A stretch of 14,301 bases of DNA from Chloroflexota bacterium. GTDB taxonomy: Bacteria > Chloroflexota > Dehalococcoidia > UBA2247 > RBG-13-53-26. Every line of letters begins with the position of its first letter. Position 1 is the stretch's first letter. The stretch spans positions 1 through 14,301 of the forward strand of contig QMOF01000031.1 of the NCBI GenBank assembly GCA_003650185.1, read 5' to 3'. Below the pieces are notes generated by a model that was given only the letters and a program-made list of their open reading frames with translations, was not told the DNA's origin and searched no databases. This document shows, in pieces, positions 6,843 to 13,179 of the stretch. A program made the position numbers and the translations under genes.

Positions 6843-7883
6843 TCACCACTTGCGCATCGGCACCAGTTCTGCATAGCCCACACCGGACACGCTCTTACCT
6901 TTGAGCCGCCCGGATACGGTAGTGCCTCCCTCCCAGAACTGCCAGGCATAGTCCGGCTGGTCATGGAACAGCAGTATCTCCTGGGCCGGGTACCGTGCTG
7001 TGATTTTCAGGTTCAGGTCCTGTCTCTCCTCGCTGACACGCCATGTCACGCCATACTCCTTGCCCGTGTCTGGAGAGACCCACGTTTCCAGCTTCTCTAA
7101 CTCCAGTTGATCGGTATGATAGATGGACTCGTCGGGGAACATCATCGTCAGGTCCATCGAAGTGACAGAGCCAACTGAGTTGATGATCTGCCAGAATATG
7201 AGTTCAGTATCGTCGTCAAGCTGAACAGAGAACCAGTCCCACCCGGCCTCGGCCATGGAGTCCATCCATTGATGGTCCATCCAGCCGATGCCTTCAACGT
7301 CGATCGTTTTGTCCTCCAGGGTGATCTGCCCTTCCACTGCAAGCCGGGTAAGTGAGTAGTAGTACGTGTTGCCCTGAGCCCACTCCATCAGGCCGTCTCC
7401 ACCAACCATGAGGGGGGATTTCTGCGATGTGATGTCCAGCGCAAGCCCGATATCCCTGCCGCTTGCCTCCAGCCGATAGGAGAGATCGTCCTCCCCGGTG
7501 CGGTACCAGTGGTCGGAGTCGTTCCAGCGGAGGTCCAGGTGACCCTCTGCGTACGCAGGGTGTGCATGCGAAAGCTCCCAGGAGCTTGGTACCTCGTGGT
7601 AGAAGGTCTCAGCCTGGACGTCTGATATAGATATGATCTTCAGAGTGGGCCGGAAGTAGGCCACCATGGCCGTGTACTCCCGCCCTTCTGCATCCTCCAG
7701 GTTTGAGTTGAGGTACCACCACTCTACCAAAGCGGTGGGGTGAGACCCTTCGTCGTTGGGCAGATGTACCTGAGCGGGGCCATACGACATGGCCTCCTCC
7801 TCTCCGCCTCCACACGCAGGAGCCATGACCCCCAACGCACCGAGCAATAGGGTGAGCAGAGAAGCAACAACGCGGTACTTCAA
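6843..7883 (-). CDS. Secreted lipoprotein, AttH/CrtC (hydroxyneurosporene synthase-like) lipocalin-fold family
   Basis: This is a 346-residue exported protein. The N-terminus has basic residues, a hydrophobic core (about 6-20) and APAC at 21-24 followed by GGGEEE, which indicates a lipoprotein anchored through C24. The lipobox has Ala at -3 rather than Leu or Val, so it is imperfect. The mature part shows family signatures: EWWYLNSNL (54-62), YYYSLTR (174-180), GIGWMDHQW (198-206), WDWFSVQL (215-222) and FWEG (316-319) with GYAEL near the end. Relatives include carotenoid 1,2-hydratase CrtC and AttH; no catalytic role can be assigned and no carotenoid genes are evident. The start is TTG at 7883, with GGAGG 6 bases upstream. 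It is encoded beside an ABC exporter, a pairing reported for AttH-type proteins, so it may act on or bind a lipophilic ligand. Confidence 0.8.
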   Translation of the reverse strand: MKYRVVASLLTLLLGALGVMAPACGGGEEEAMSYGPAQVHLPNDEGSHPTALVEWWYLNSNLEDAEGREYTAMVAYFRPTLKIISISDVQAETFYHEVPSSWELSHAHPAYAEGHLDLRWNDSDHWYRTGEDDLSYRLEASGRDIGLALDITSQKSPLMVGGDGLMEWAQGNTYYYSLTRLAVEGQITLEDKTIDVEGIGWMDHQWMDSMAEAGWDWFSVQLDDDTELIFWQIINSVGSVTSMDLTMMFPDESIYHTDQLELEKLETWVSPDTGKEYGVTWRVSEERQDLNLKITARYPAQEILLFHDQPDYAWQFWEGGTTVSGRLKGKSVSGVGYAELVPMRKW

Positions 7884-7907
7884 GGATATCCTCCGGCGAC
7901 CGCACCT

Positions 7908-7936
7908 AGTCTACGATGTTTAGCCAAGGTAGGCAA
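7908..7936 (-). promoter_or_regulatory. Candidate promoter of the lipoprotein gene
   Basis: Reading leftward, TTGCCT (7936-7931) and TAGACT (7913-7908) are separated by 17 bases, each matching 4 of 6 consensus bases. The predicted start near 7901 gives a leader of about 20 bases to the TTG codon. An imperfect hairpin, 7932-7959 (GGCAAGCA with TGCTTTGCC, one bulge), overlaps the -35. It may also serve as the end signal for the upstream CoA-transferase transcript. Confidence 0.35.
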
Positions 7937-8050
7937 GCAGCCTGGCTTATTGCTTTGCCCCGCAGTGCACCTGGCGCTGGCGGCAACCGTCATGCGGCCC
8001 CTCCGCAGGCGGCCAGCCCCTGCCCGCGATACATCGCCTATACCCTGCCG

Positions 8051-9298
8051 CTACCAGGAGACCACGAACGGAGCATCAGCCTCGGTAGTTATCACTCCTT
8101 CCACCAGCATGTCGGCCACATCATTTTCAGAGAACCCGAGTATCTCTGTATAGACGTAGTGATTGTGCTGTCCCAGGCATGGCGCCGCCGATTTGATGTC
8201 GCAAGGCGTTTCCGAGAGGCGATAGGCTGGTGCATGGTACGACTGGGGGCCGATCTCCGGGTGCTCCAGCACTCGGAAGTGCTGCCGGTGCTTCAGTTGC
8301 GGATCGTCCAGCAGGTCTTCGCACGTCTGGACCACCCCTGCGGGCACCCCGGCATCCTGCATCATGGCCATCACCTGCTCCGGGGTGTAGTCTTTCGTCC
8401 ACTCGGTGACCAGCCTGTCCAGCTCGTCTTCGTTTTCCTTTCGGCCGAGGATACTGTCGAACCTTGGATCGCTGGCCCACTTGGGGTTGCCCATGGCCCA
8501 GCAGAAAGACTGCCACTGCTCATCGTTGGCCACGGCAATAGCCACCCAGCGGTCCTGTCCACGGCAGGGATAGACGCCATGAGGGGCCATGTAGCGGTCG
8601 CGGTTCCCGTTGCGGCTGACCACCCGTCGGTTGACCATGTAGTCCAATATGTCCGGGGCCTGAAAGGTGAGACCTGCCTCAAGCTGCGCCTGCTCAATGT
8701 ACATGCCTTCACCTGTCCGGCGTCGGCGGAGAAGCGCCCCCATCACGGCGATCAGCAGGTACCACGGAGCGATGAAGTCAGAGTATGCAGTGAATACCAT
8801 TGTGGGCTCGCTATCCGGCCAACCGGTACAGGTGGAGAAACCGGCCAGCGCGTTGATGTGATGCCCAACGCCCTTGATGCTGTGGTGCGGGCCGTACTGC
8901 CCCTGCTGGGTGGTGCTGAAGTATATGATCGACGGGTTTATCCTGCGACAGCTTTCGTAGTCCAGTCCCCAGGAGGCCATTGTCCCGGGTGTCATGCTGT
9001 CGGCCACCACGTCAGCCCATTTTACTAGCCTCTCGGTTACTTCCCTGGCTCTGGGGTGGTTCAGGTCAAGGCTCATACTGTACTTGTTGGTGTTGTATGC
9101 CGCGTGAAATGCACTCCGGTTGATGCCCGGCTTGGCGTCTTTGAACGGGGCGAATGTCCTGAGGGGGCAGAGGCGGCGGTGGCTCTCTACCCGGATCACG
9201 GTAGCCCCGTGCTCGGCGAGCTCGCGGCAGACCTGCGGCCCGACCCCGGCCCAGCTAAAGTCAGCAACCTTCAGTCCGTCGAATATCTGCCTTGCCAT
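8051..9298 (-). CDS. Family III CoA-transferase (CaiB/BaiF), catalytic Asp position changed
   Basis: The 415-residue cytoplasmic enzyme transfers CoA between carboxylic acids. Seen: the N-terminal segment VADFSWAGVGPQVCRELAEHG (split across 11-31), VIRVESHRR (34-42), NTNKYSMSLDLNHPRARE (69-86), which binds CoA in the family, and a typical C-terminal half with HGVYPCRGQDRWVAIAV and GVPAGVVQ. In family III enzymes an Asp near residue 145 forms the acyl-enzyme anhydride. Here the aligned stretch is GVGHHINALAGF, with Gly at 145 where the neighbouring paralogue has Asp. Some family members naturally have Gly here, so activity may use another residue. The start is ATG 9298, with GGAGG 5 bases upstream; the longer frame to 9325 lacks support. 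The gene begins 36 bases after its paralogue ends, so they form an operon and may act as a heteromer. The substrate is unknown. Confidence 0.88.
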   Translation of the reverse strand: MARQIFDGLKVADFSWAGVGPQVCRELAEHGATVIRVESHRRLCPLRTFAPFKDAKPGINRSAFHAAYNTNKYSMSLDLNHPRAREVTERLVKWADVVADSMTPGTMASWGLDYESCRRINPSIIYFSTTQQGQYGPHHSIKGVGHHINALAGFSTCTGWPDSEPTMVFTAYSDFIAPWYLLIAVMGALLRRRRTGEGMYIEQAQLEAGLTFQAPDILDYMVNRRVVSRNGNRDRYMAPHGVYPCRGQDRWVAIAVANDEQWQSFCWAMGNPKWASDPRFDSILGRKENEDELDRLVTEWTKDYTPEQVMAMMQDAGVPAGVVQTCEDLLDDPQLKHRQHFRVLEHPEIGPQSYHAPAYRLSETPCDIKSAAPCLGQHNHYVYTEILGFSENDVADMLVEGVITTEADAPFVVSW

Positions 9299-9334
9299 AC
9301 CTGCCTCCTCTGAGCACCGGGCCATTTCACCGGT

Positions 9335-10603
9335 TCAGATGACACCGTTGGCTTTCAACAGGCCGATCTGTTCTTTGGAAAGGCCCAGCTCTCCAGCGTA
9401 GATTTCCTCATTGTGCTCTCCGATAAGGGGGGCACGACGATGTATCTTCCACGGGGTTTCTTCTAGCTTCACCGGAGCACCGGGGTAGGCGATGCTCTCG
9501 CCAAGCTCTGGGTGTTCGACCACCTGCCAGAAGCCGCGCGCCTGTAGCTGCGCGTTCTGGCTTATGTCTTCCATGGTGTTGCAGGGCGCCAGCAGTATCT
9601 CGTCCTTGATGGCCCGCTCGTACAGCTCGGCCTTGGTCTTGGTCTTGATGAACTCCCCGATCAGCCCGTATCGATAGTCGCTCTCCTCCTGGGTCAAAGT
9701 GGAAGCGTCCCACTGGGCGAAATCGAAGTCCTTCAACTCCATGGCCATGCCTTCTTCATTGGCCCAGTCCAGCAGGGCCCTGGACGACTTCGCCACCCCT
9801 CCGAAAGCCCCGCCGCCGAACATAAAGGTAACGTGGCCATCCTTGCAGGGGACAATGAGACGGGTGAACAGCGGCCCCTTCTCTGGCCGGACCGATACGA
9901 AGAACTGGCCCAGGCCGACCAGGTTGGCCTTCAACATCTCGTATATCTCCACCGCGTTCATCAGAGTAAGCGTGATCGCCTCCTGCATAGAGACGTCGAC
10001 GTGCTGCCCCTGACCGGTAAGCTCACGGTGGTAGTAGGCCATCATCGAGCCCAGTGCGCCCTGAAGCCCGGCATGGAAGTAGGCCTGCGGGCCGCAGCTC
10101 ATGCGTACCGGCGGACGCCCAAGCTCGCCCAGGATTCGGGCCAGGCCGCCCATGGCCACACCCACCAGGTCAGTAGCCTGATACTGAGCGTAGGGGCCGG
10201 TCTGCCCGAAGGGTGTGATAGAGGTCATGACTATGTCTGGCTTGATCTCCCTCAGGGCCGAGTAGCCCAGCCCCACGGCGTCCATGTAGCCCGGCTCAAA
10301 GGACTCCACCACGATGTCGGCCGTGGCCGCCAGCCTGGCGAATATCTGCCTGCCGTCGGCTGTCTCGATGTCCAGGGTGACGCCCCTCTTGCTGGTGTTG
10401 GTGGCAAACCAGAAGAGGCTCTTTTGGGGGTCGGCGATATCTCCGTAGAATGGACCGATGTTCCTCGAGAGATCGCCTCCAGGTCTCTCAACCTTGATTA
10501 CGTCAGCACCGAAATCACCCAGGACCTTTCCGCAGAAATGGCCCTTTTCATCGGTTAGATCAAGCACGCGACAACCACCGAGCAGGGTGCTGTCATCGGT
10601 CAT
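9335..10603 (-). CDS. Family III CoA-transferase (CaiB/BaiF), catalytic Asp present
   Basis: The 422-residue cytoplasmic CoA-transferase has all main family marks. These are RVLDLTDEKGHFCGKVLGDFGADVIKVE split over 12-39, ERPGGDLSRN (39-48), NTSKRGVTLDIETADGR (69-85), the patch VVESFEPGYMDAVGLGY (98-114) and SITPFGQTGPYAQY (128-141). It is followed by ATDLVGVAMGGL, in which D145 aligns with the catalytic aspartate. The C-terminal part has the usual ending of motifs, with LGEHNEEIYAGELGLS-like residues near 395-410. Start ATG 10603 has GGAGG 6 bases upstream. It is first in a two-gene operon with the Asp-lacking paralogue. Relatives act on formate/oxalate, carnitine, succinate or aromatic acids; nothing here fixes the substrate. 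Confidence 0.9.
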   Translation of the reverse strand: MTDDSTLLGGCRVLDLTDEKGHFCGKVLGDFGADVIKVERPGGDLSRNIGPFYGDIADPQKSLFWFATNTSKRGVTLDIETADGRQIFARLAATADIVVESFEPGYMDAVGLGYSALREIKPDIVMTSITPFGQTGPYAQYQATDLVGVAMGGLARILGELGRPPVRMSCGPQAYFHAGLQGALGSMMAYYHRELTGQGQHVDVSMQEAITLTLMNAVEIYEMLKANLVGLGQFFVSVRPEKGPLFTRLIVPCKDGHVTFMFGGGAFGGVAKSSRALLDWANEEGMAMELKDFDFAQWDASTLTQEESDYRYGLIGEFIKTKTKAELYERAIKDEILLAPCNTMEDISQNAQLQARGFWQVVEHPELGESIAYPGAPVKLEETPWKIHRRAPLIGEHNEEIYAGELGLSKEQIGLLKANGVI

Positions 10604-10928
10604 GAAACACCTCCGGACTGGCCCGGTCGCACGGCCGCTCTCAGCAGGCCGCCCTGCAACCAGGTGTTGTCAAAGCGTTACTATACACTAAAGGAAGCTC
10701 CTTTTGCAGTCAACATAGGACCACAGGCAAACAAGGGATGCCCGCCCGAATTGGTGTGACTCCAGGCACCGAGTTTATCCGGTAATTACCTCGGGATTCA
10801 CTGCAAATTCACTTCCCCGTGATATGGTCAAGCCAGCAGAGAGGTCCCTAGCCGTGTGCCTGTGGCCAGGGGAGCGTTTGCCCCTCGTTCTCTTGCAGCT
10901 ACTGCCGAAGTACAGGAGGACATCGACG
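10604..10928. other. Divergent intergenic region between CoA-transferases and eCIS-like gene
   Basis: No gene is supported. Elements seen: a leftward -10-like TATAGT (10685-10680), with TTGACT at 10713-10708 but a spacer of 22 bases, too long for a standard sigma70 promoter; a 6-bp inverted repeat AAAGGA/TCCTTT at 10690-10704 inside that spacer; and the palindrome GGTAATTACC (10781-10790), flanked by CCGAG (10769-10773) and CTCGG (10790-10794). The last structure could be an operator for either gene. A strong ribosome site, AGGAGG at 10914-10919, lies 9 bases before the ATG at 10929. Confidence 0.45.
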
Positions 10929-12404
10929 ATGGCCAGCAGAAGAGCCCGTGTCAGCGAGCGCCGAAAGAAGCGCGCCGAGCATCACCCACTGCGTCGCGCC
11001 AAGCGTGCCCCGGGTGAGACAACAGACACCGCCCTTGACGTGTCCAGGGCATTACAGGCCACAAGGAGTGCTCCTGCATCGGCCGTGCGCCATGATACGA
11101 TCATCACTCTTCAACAGACGGTGGGCAACAGCGCGGTGCAGAGGCTGATGGCGCAGCGAACGCAGCAGCAGCGTCACCGGGAGCGCAAGCCAGGCCAGCA
11201 AGGGCTCGGCCCCTATCAGCAGGTGCATCAAGCAACCTCGACTGGCCCGGAGCCTGTAATACAGAGACAGAAGAGACCGGCCGGGGCGAAAGAGATACTG
11301 CCCCCAGACGTTATGAAGGAGCTGAAAGCAAAGATAAAGGAGCGCGTGAACCAGCTACCGGTGCCGGAACTTCCGCCGGAGGACAAGGTCAAGAAGGCCG
11401 TGTCAGAAGGGGAATCTCAGGGCAAAGAGATGGAGAAGGTGGTCAAGGGCAAGCCAGCGGTGGCGGAGTTCGTGGCGGCGCAGACGACCGGAGGCGAGGG
11501 TCTCAAGGTTGCGGGCGGGACGGCCAGCGCAACCAAAACCAAAACCGAGGAGTCCGGCGGCGCTGGCCCGGCTCGCGGCCGGGCCAAAGCAGAAGCGAAG
11601 AAGAAACCGGCGAAAGCCGCCAAGACCAGGACCGGTTTCCGGGGGATGCGGCGCAGAGCTGGGATGGCGGAAACCGGTGCGTTGGGCCAAGAGGTGATTG
11701 GGTGGGCGGAGCAGGCCGTCGAGACGGGGTTCCAGTTTGCTGAGATAGCGGGCAGGACCGTAGCCAACGTCCTGGGCAGCATCTTCAGCGCAATAGGACT
11801 GCTCTTCAACGTGATCGCCGGAATGCTGGATGTCAGGGCGATCATTTCGTCGGCCAAGAGGGTATATGATCTCAAGAAGGTACTGTCAGAGTGGCGTGGC
11901 AAGGTCAAGGGCAAGTTCCCCAGCACGGAGGAACAGGAGCTCCTGGACGCAGTTGAATACGCCATCGAACAGAAGTACTTCAAGGTATTCAAGAGAGCGA
12001 TGACCTTGTCGGCCGCCGTTATCGGCGCCGGCGTGGCCATTGCCGGGTTGGCCACTGGCATAGCTCTGGCCAGTAATCCGGTTGGCTGGTGCATACTTGC
12101 TGGCGTCGGCGCCGTGGCCGCTGGCATCGGGCTCGGTGTGCTGTTCTACAAGATCGGCCGGGCCATCTGGAAGTGGGCCAGAGGGACGAAGGGCAAGGTG
12201 CGAGGAGACATGGCCGCGAGACTGTTCGACAACGCGATCAGTGGCGGCGGAAAGCTGAAGGGTTTGGCACAGAAGGCGATAGGAGCCCTGGGACTGAGGT
12301 GGTCCAAGATGGAGCAGGAGTACAAGCAGGTGGCGGACGAGCGCAAGCCGAAGGTCCGGAAGCAGGCGATCGCGTTGATCATGCGCAAGCTGGCCAGCTC
12401 ATAG
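10929..12404 (+). CDS. eCIS-associated effector-like protein with LQxTVGNxAVQRL motif and hydrophobic C-terminal helices
   Basis: This 491-residue protein has no enzyme motif I can identify. Order of parts: a very basic, probably disordered head (1-55); LQQTVGNSAVQRL (61-73), which matches the LQ-xxx-GN-xAVQRL signature found near the N-terminus of proteins encoded with extracellular contractile injection systems, often before a DUF4157 peptidase; a Gln/Arg-rich stretch; IQRQ (111-114), another recurrent element of that class; a helical segment (125-175); a Lys/Ala/Arg-rich linker (198-247) of histone H1-like composition; and a hydrophobic helix (about 281-301). The end has two long Gly/Ala-rich hydrophobic helices (about 358-380 and 386-408) and a basic amphipathic tail. 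No HExxH zinc motif is seen. I infer a loaded effector, possibly membrane-active. Start ATG 10929 has AGGAGG 9 bases upstream. The longer frame from 10824 lacks a ribosome site. No eCIS structural genes are in the window. Confidence 0.65.
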   Translation: MASRRARVSERRKKRAEHHPLRRAKRAPGETTDTALDVSRALQATRSAPASAVRHDTIITLQQTVGNSAVQRLMAQRTQQQRHRERKPGQQGLGPYQQVHQATSTGPEPVIQRQKRPAGAKEILPPDVMKELKAKIKERVNQLPVPELPPEDKVKKAVSEGESQGKEMEKVVKGKPAVAEFVAAQTTGGEGLKVAGGTASATKTKTEESGGAGPARGRAKAEAKKKPAKAAKTRTGFRGMRRRAGMAETGALGQEVIGWAEQAVETGFQFAEIAGRTVANVLGSIFSAIGLLFNVIAGMLDVRAIISSAKRVYDLKKVLSEWRGKVKGKFPSTEEQELLDAVEYAIEQKYFKVFKRAMTLSAAVIGAGVAIAGLATGIALASNPVGWCILAGVGAVAAGIGLGVLFYKIGRAIWKWARGTKGKVRGDMAARLFDNAISGGGKLKGLAQKAIGALGLRWSKMEQEYKQVADERKPKVRKQAIALIMRKLASS

Positions 12405-12527
12405 GTGCGGACAAGGGGCAGAGCGAGATCGAGCCGGTTGTGCGGATGCGCTATTGGGCGTGACTAAGCCACCGTGTTCTGCGTGACCTGCTGTGTCTAC
12501 GCCGAATTCGGGCTGACCAGTCGGCGC

Positions 12528-12992
12528 CTATTGGCCGGGGATGACAATCTGCATCAGCTCAACCTGGACGCCGTTGGGGTCGACTACGTACCTGATCCTT
12601 GCCTCACCTCCCCCGTAGCTCTCCAGGCCGCTGCCAAAGCGCCAGACCGGTGTCCTGAACCTGAAACCACCGGCTTCGAGCTTCTTCTCCACCTCGTCCA
12701 GGTCGGAGATGACCAGGCAGACCTCCACCAGCCCGGCTGATCTGAAACCAAGGTGCTCGGGCGGCCTTTGTATCACAGGGGGGTTCTGCCACTCAAGCAA
12801 CTCGATCATGTTTCCCGCTTCGTCTGCAAGCAAGACCATCCTGACTCTGGCATCCGTCTCCATAAGGCCCCTGTCGACGTCAGGGCCGGAAATTACTTCA
12901 TCCTGGAAAAGGGCCAGGCCCAGGGTGTCCCTGTAGAAGGCCAGAGAAGCCTCCATATCTTTCACGCTTATGGCAACATGATGCAGACGCAC
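12528..12992 (-). CDS. VOC superfamily (glyoxalase/epimerase fold) protein
   Basis: The 154-residue protein is made of two beta-alpha-beta-beta-beta modules, about 1-68 and 86-150. Such proteins bind a divalent metal and act as lyases, epimerases or dioxygenases. Possible metal ligands in the canonical positions are H5 (LHHVAI), E64 (MIELLEW), E90 (GLVEVCLVISD) and E145 (GVQVELMQ). The third is usually His, so E90 is a change. The opening VRLHHVAISVKDMEASLAFYRDTLGL, spread over residues 1-26, resembles methylmalonyl-CoA epimerase and lactoylglutathione lyase, but the specific reaction is unknown. I start at GTG 12992: AAAGGAGGAGG lies 8 bases upstream, and the alternative ATG at 13031 falls inside the -10 box of the promoter. 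It converges on the eCIS-like gene with a 123-base gap and no clear terminator. Confidence 0.82.
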   Translation of the reverse strand: MRLHHVAISVKDMEASLAFYRDTLGLALFQDEVISGPDVDRGLMETDARVRMVLLADEAGNMIELLEWQNPPVIQRPPEHLGFRSAGLVEVCLVISDLDEVEKKLEAGGFRFRTPVWRFGSGLESYGGGEARIRYVVDPNGVQVELMQIVIPGQ

Positions 12993-13029
12993 AGCCGGCA
13001 CCTCCTCCTTTAAGCGGTCAACAGCAGGC

Positions 13030-13058
13030 ATCTTAGGCAGTCAGCTCACCGGTGTCAA
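13030..13058 (-). promoter_or_regulatory. Promoter of the VOC gene
   Basis: Reading leftward, TTGACA (13058-13053) is a perfect -35 and TAAGAT (13035-13030) is the -10, with the ideal 17-base spacer. Transcription would start near 13023, giving a leader of about 30 bases to the GTG at 12992. This excludes the ATG at 13031 as the translation start. Confidence 0.6.
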
Positions 13059-13072
13059 TGAGTGGAGACTGA

Positions 13073-13082
13073 AGTGTACACT
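13073..13082. promoter_or_regulatory. Palindrome AGTGTACACT between divergent promoters
   Basis: A perfect 10-bp palindrome lies 15 bases upstream of the VOC gene -35 and about 40 bases upstream of the sirtuin -10. Its location suits an operator shared by the two divergent genes. No regulator gene is visible nearby, so this is only a positional inference. Confidence 0.3.
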
Positions 13083-13118
13083 GAGCAGCCCAACCGCTGG
13101 AATGGCGGCGAGCATTTT

Positions 13119-13127
13119 TGCTACACT
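13119..13127 (+). promoter_or_regulatory. Candidate extended -10 promoter of the sirtuin gene
   Basis: TGC-TACACT (13119-13127) fits an extended -10 element, preceded by a T-run, without a recognisable -35. The predicted start near 13134 gives a leader of about 46 bases and lies beyond the upstream ATG at 13102, which supports the ATG at 13180 as the real start. Confidence 0.3.
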
Positions 13128-13179
13128 CGCACTGCCATTCATCGCGCACTGGTACTTGATAGCGCGGAAGGGGGAGTCC

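Noticed and set aside
7916..9028. Rightward open frame of 370 codons opposite the first CoA-transferase
   Set aside because: It is antisense to a conserved CoA-transferase, has shadow-like composition and no ribosome site or motif.
10680..10713. Leftward promoter TTGACT/TATAGT for the CoA-transferase operon
   Set aside because: The boxes are separated by 22 bases, outside the sigma70 range. I kept it only as a remark in the intergenic entry.
10824..10928. N-terminal extension of the eCIS-like protein from ATG 10824
   Set aside because: There is no ribosome site at 10824, whereas AGGAGG lies 9 bases before ATG 10929. The extra 35 residues look like translated leader.
11417..12127. Leftward open frame of 236 codons opposite the eCIS-like gene
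   Set aside because: It is Ala/Pro/Ser-rich without a domain. The rightward gene has the strong ribosome site and the recognised motif.
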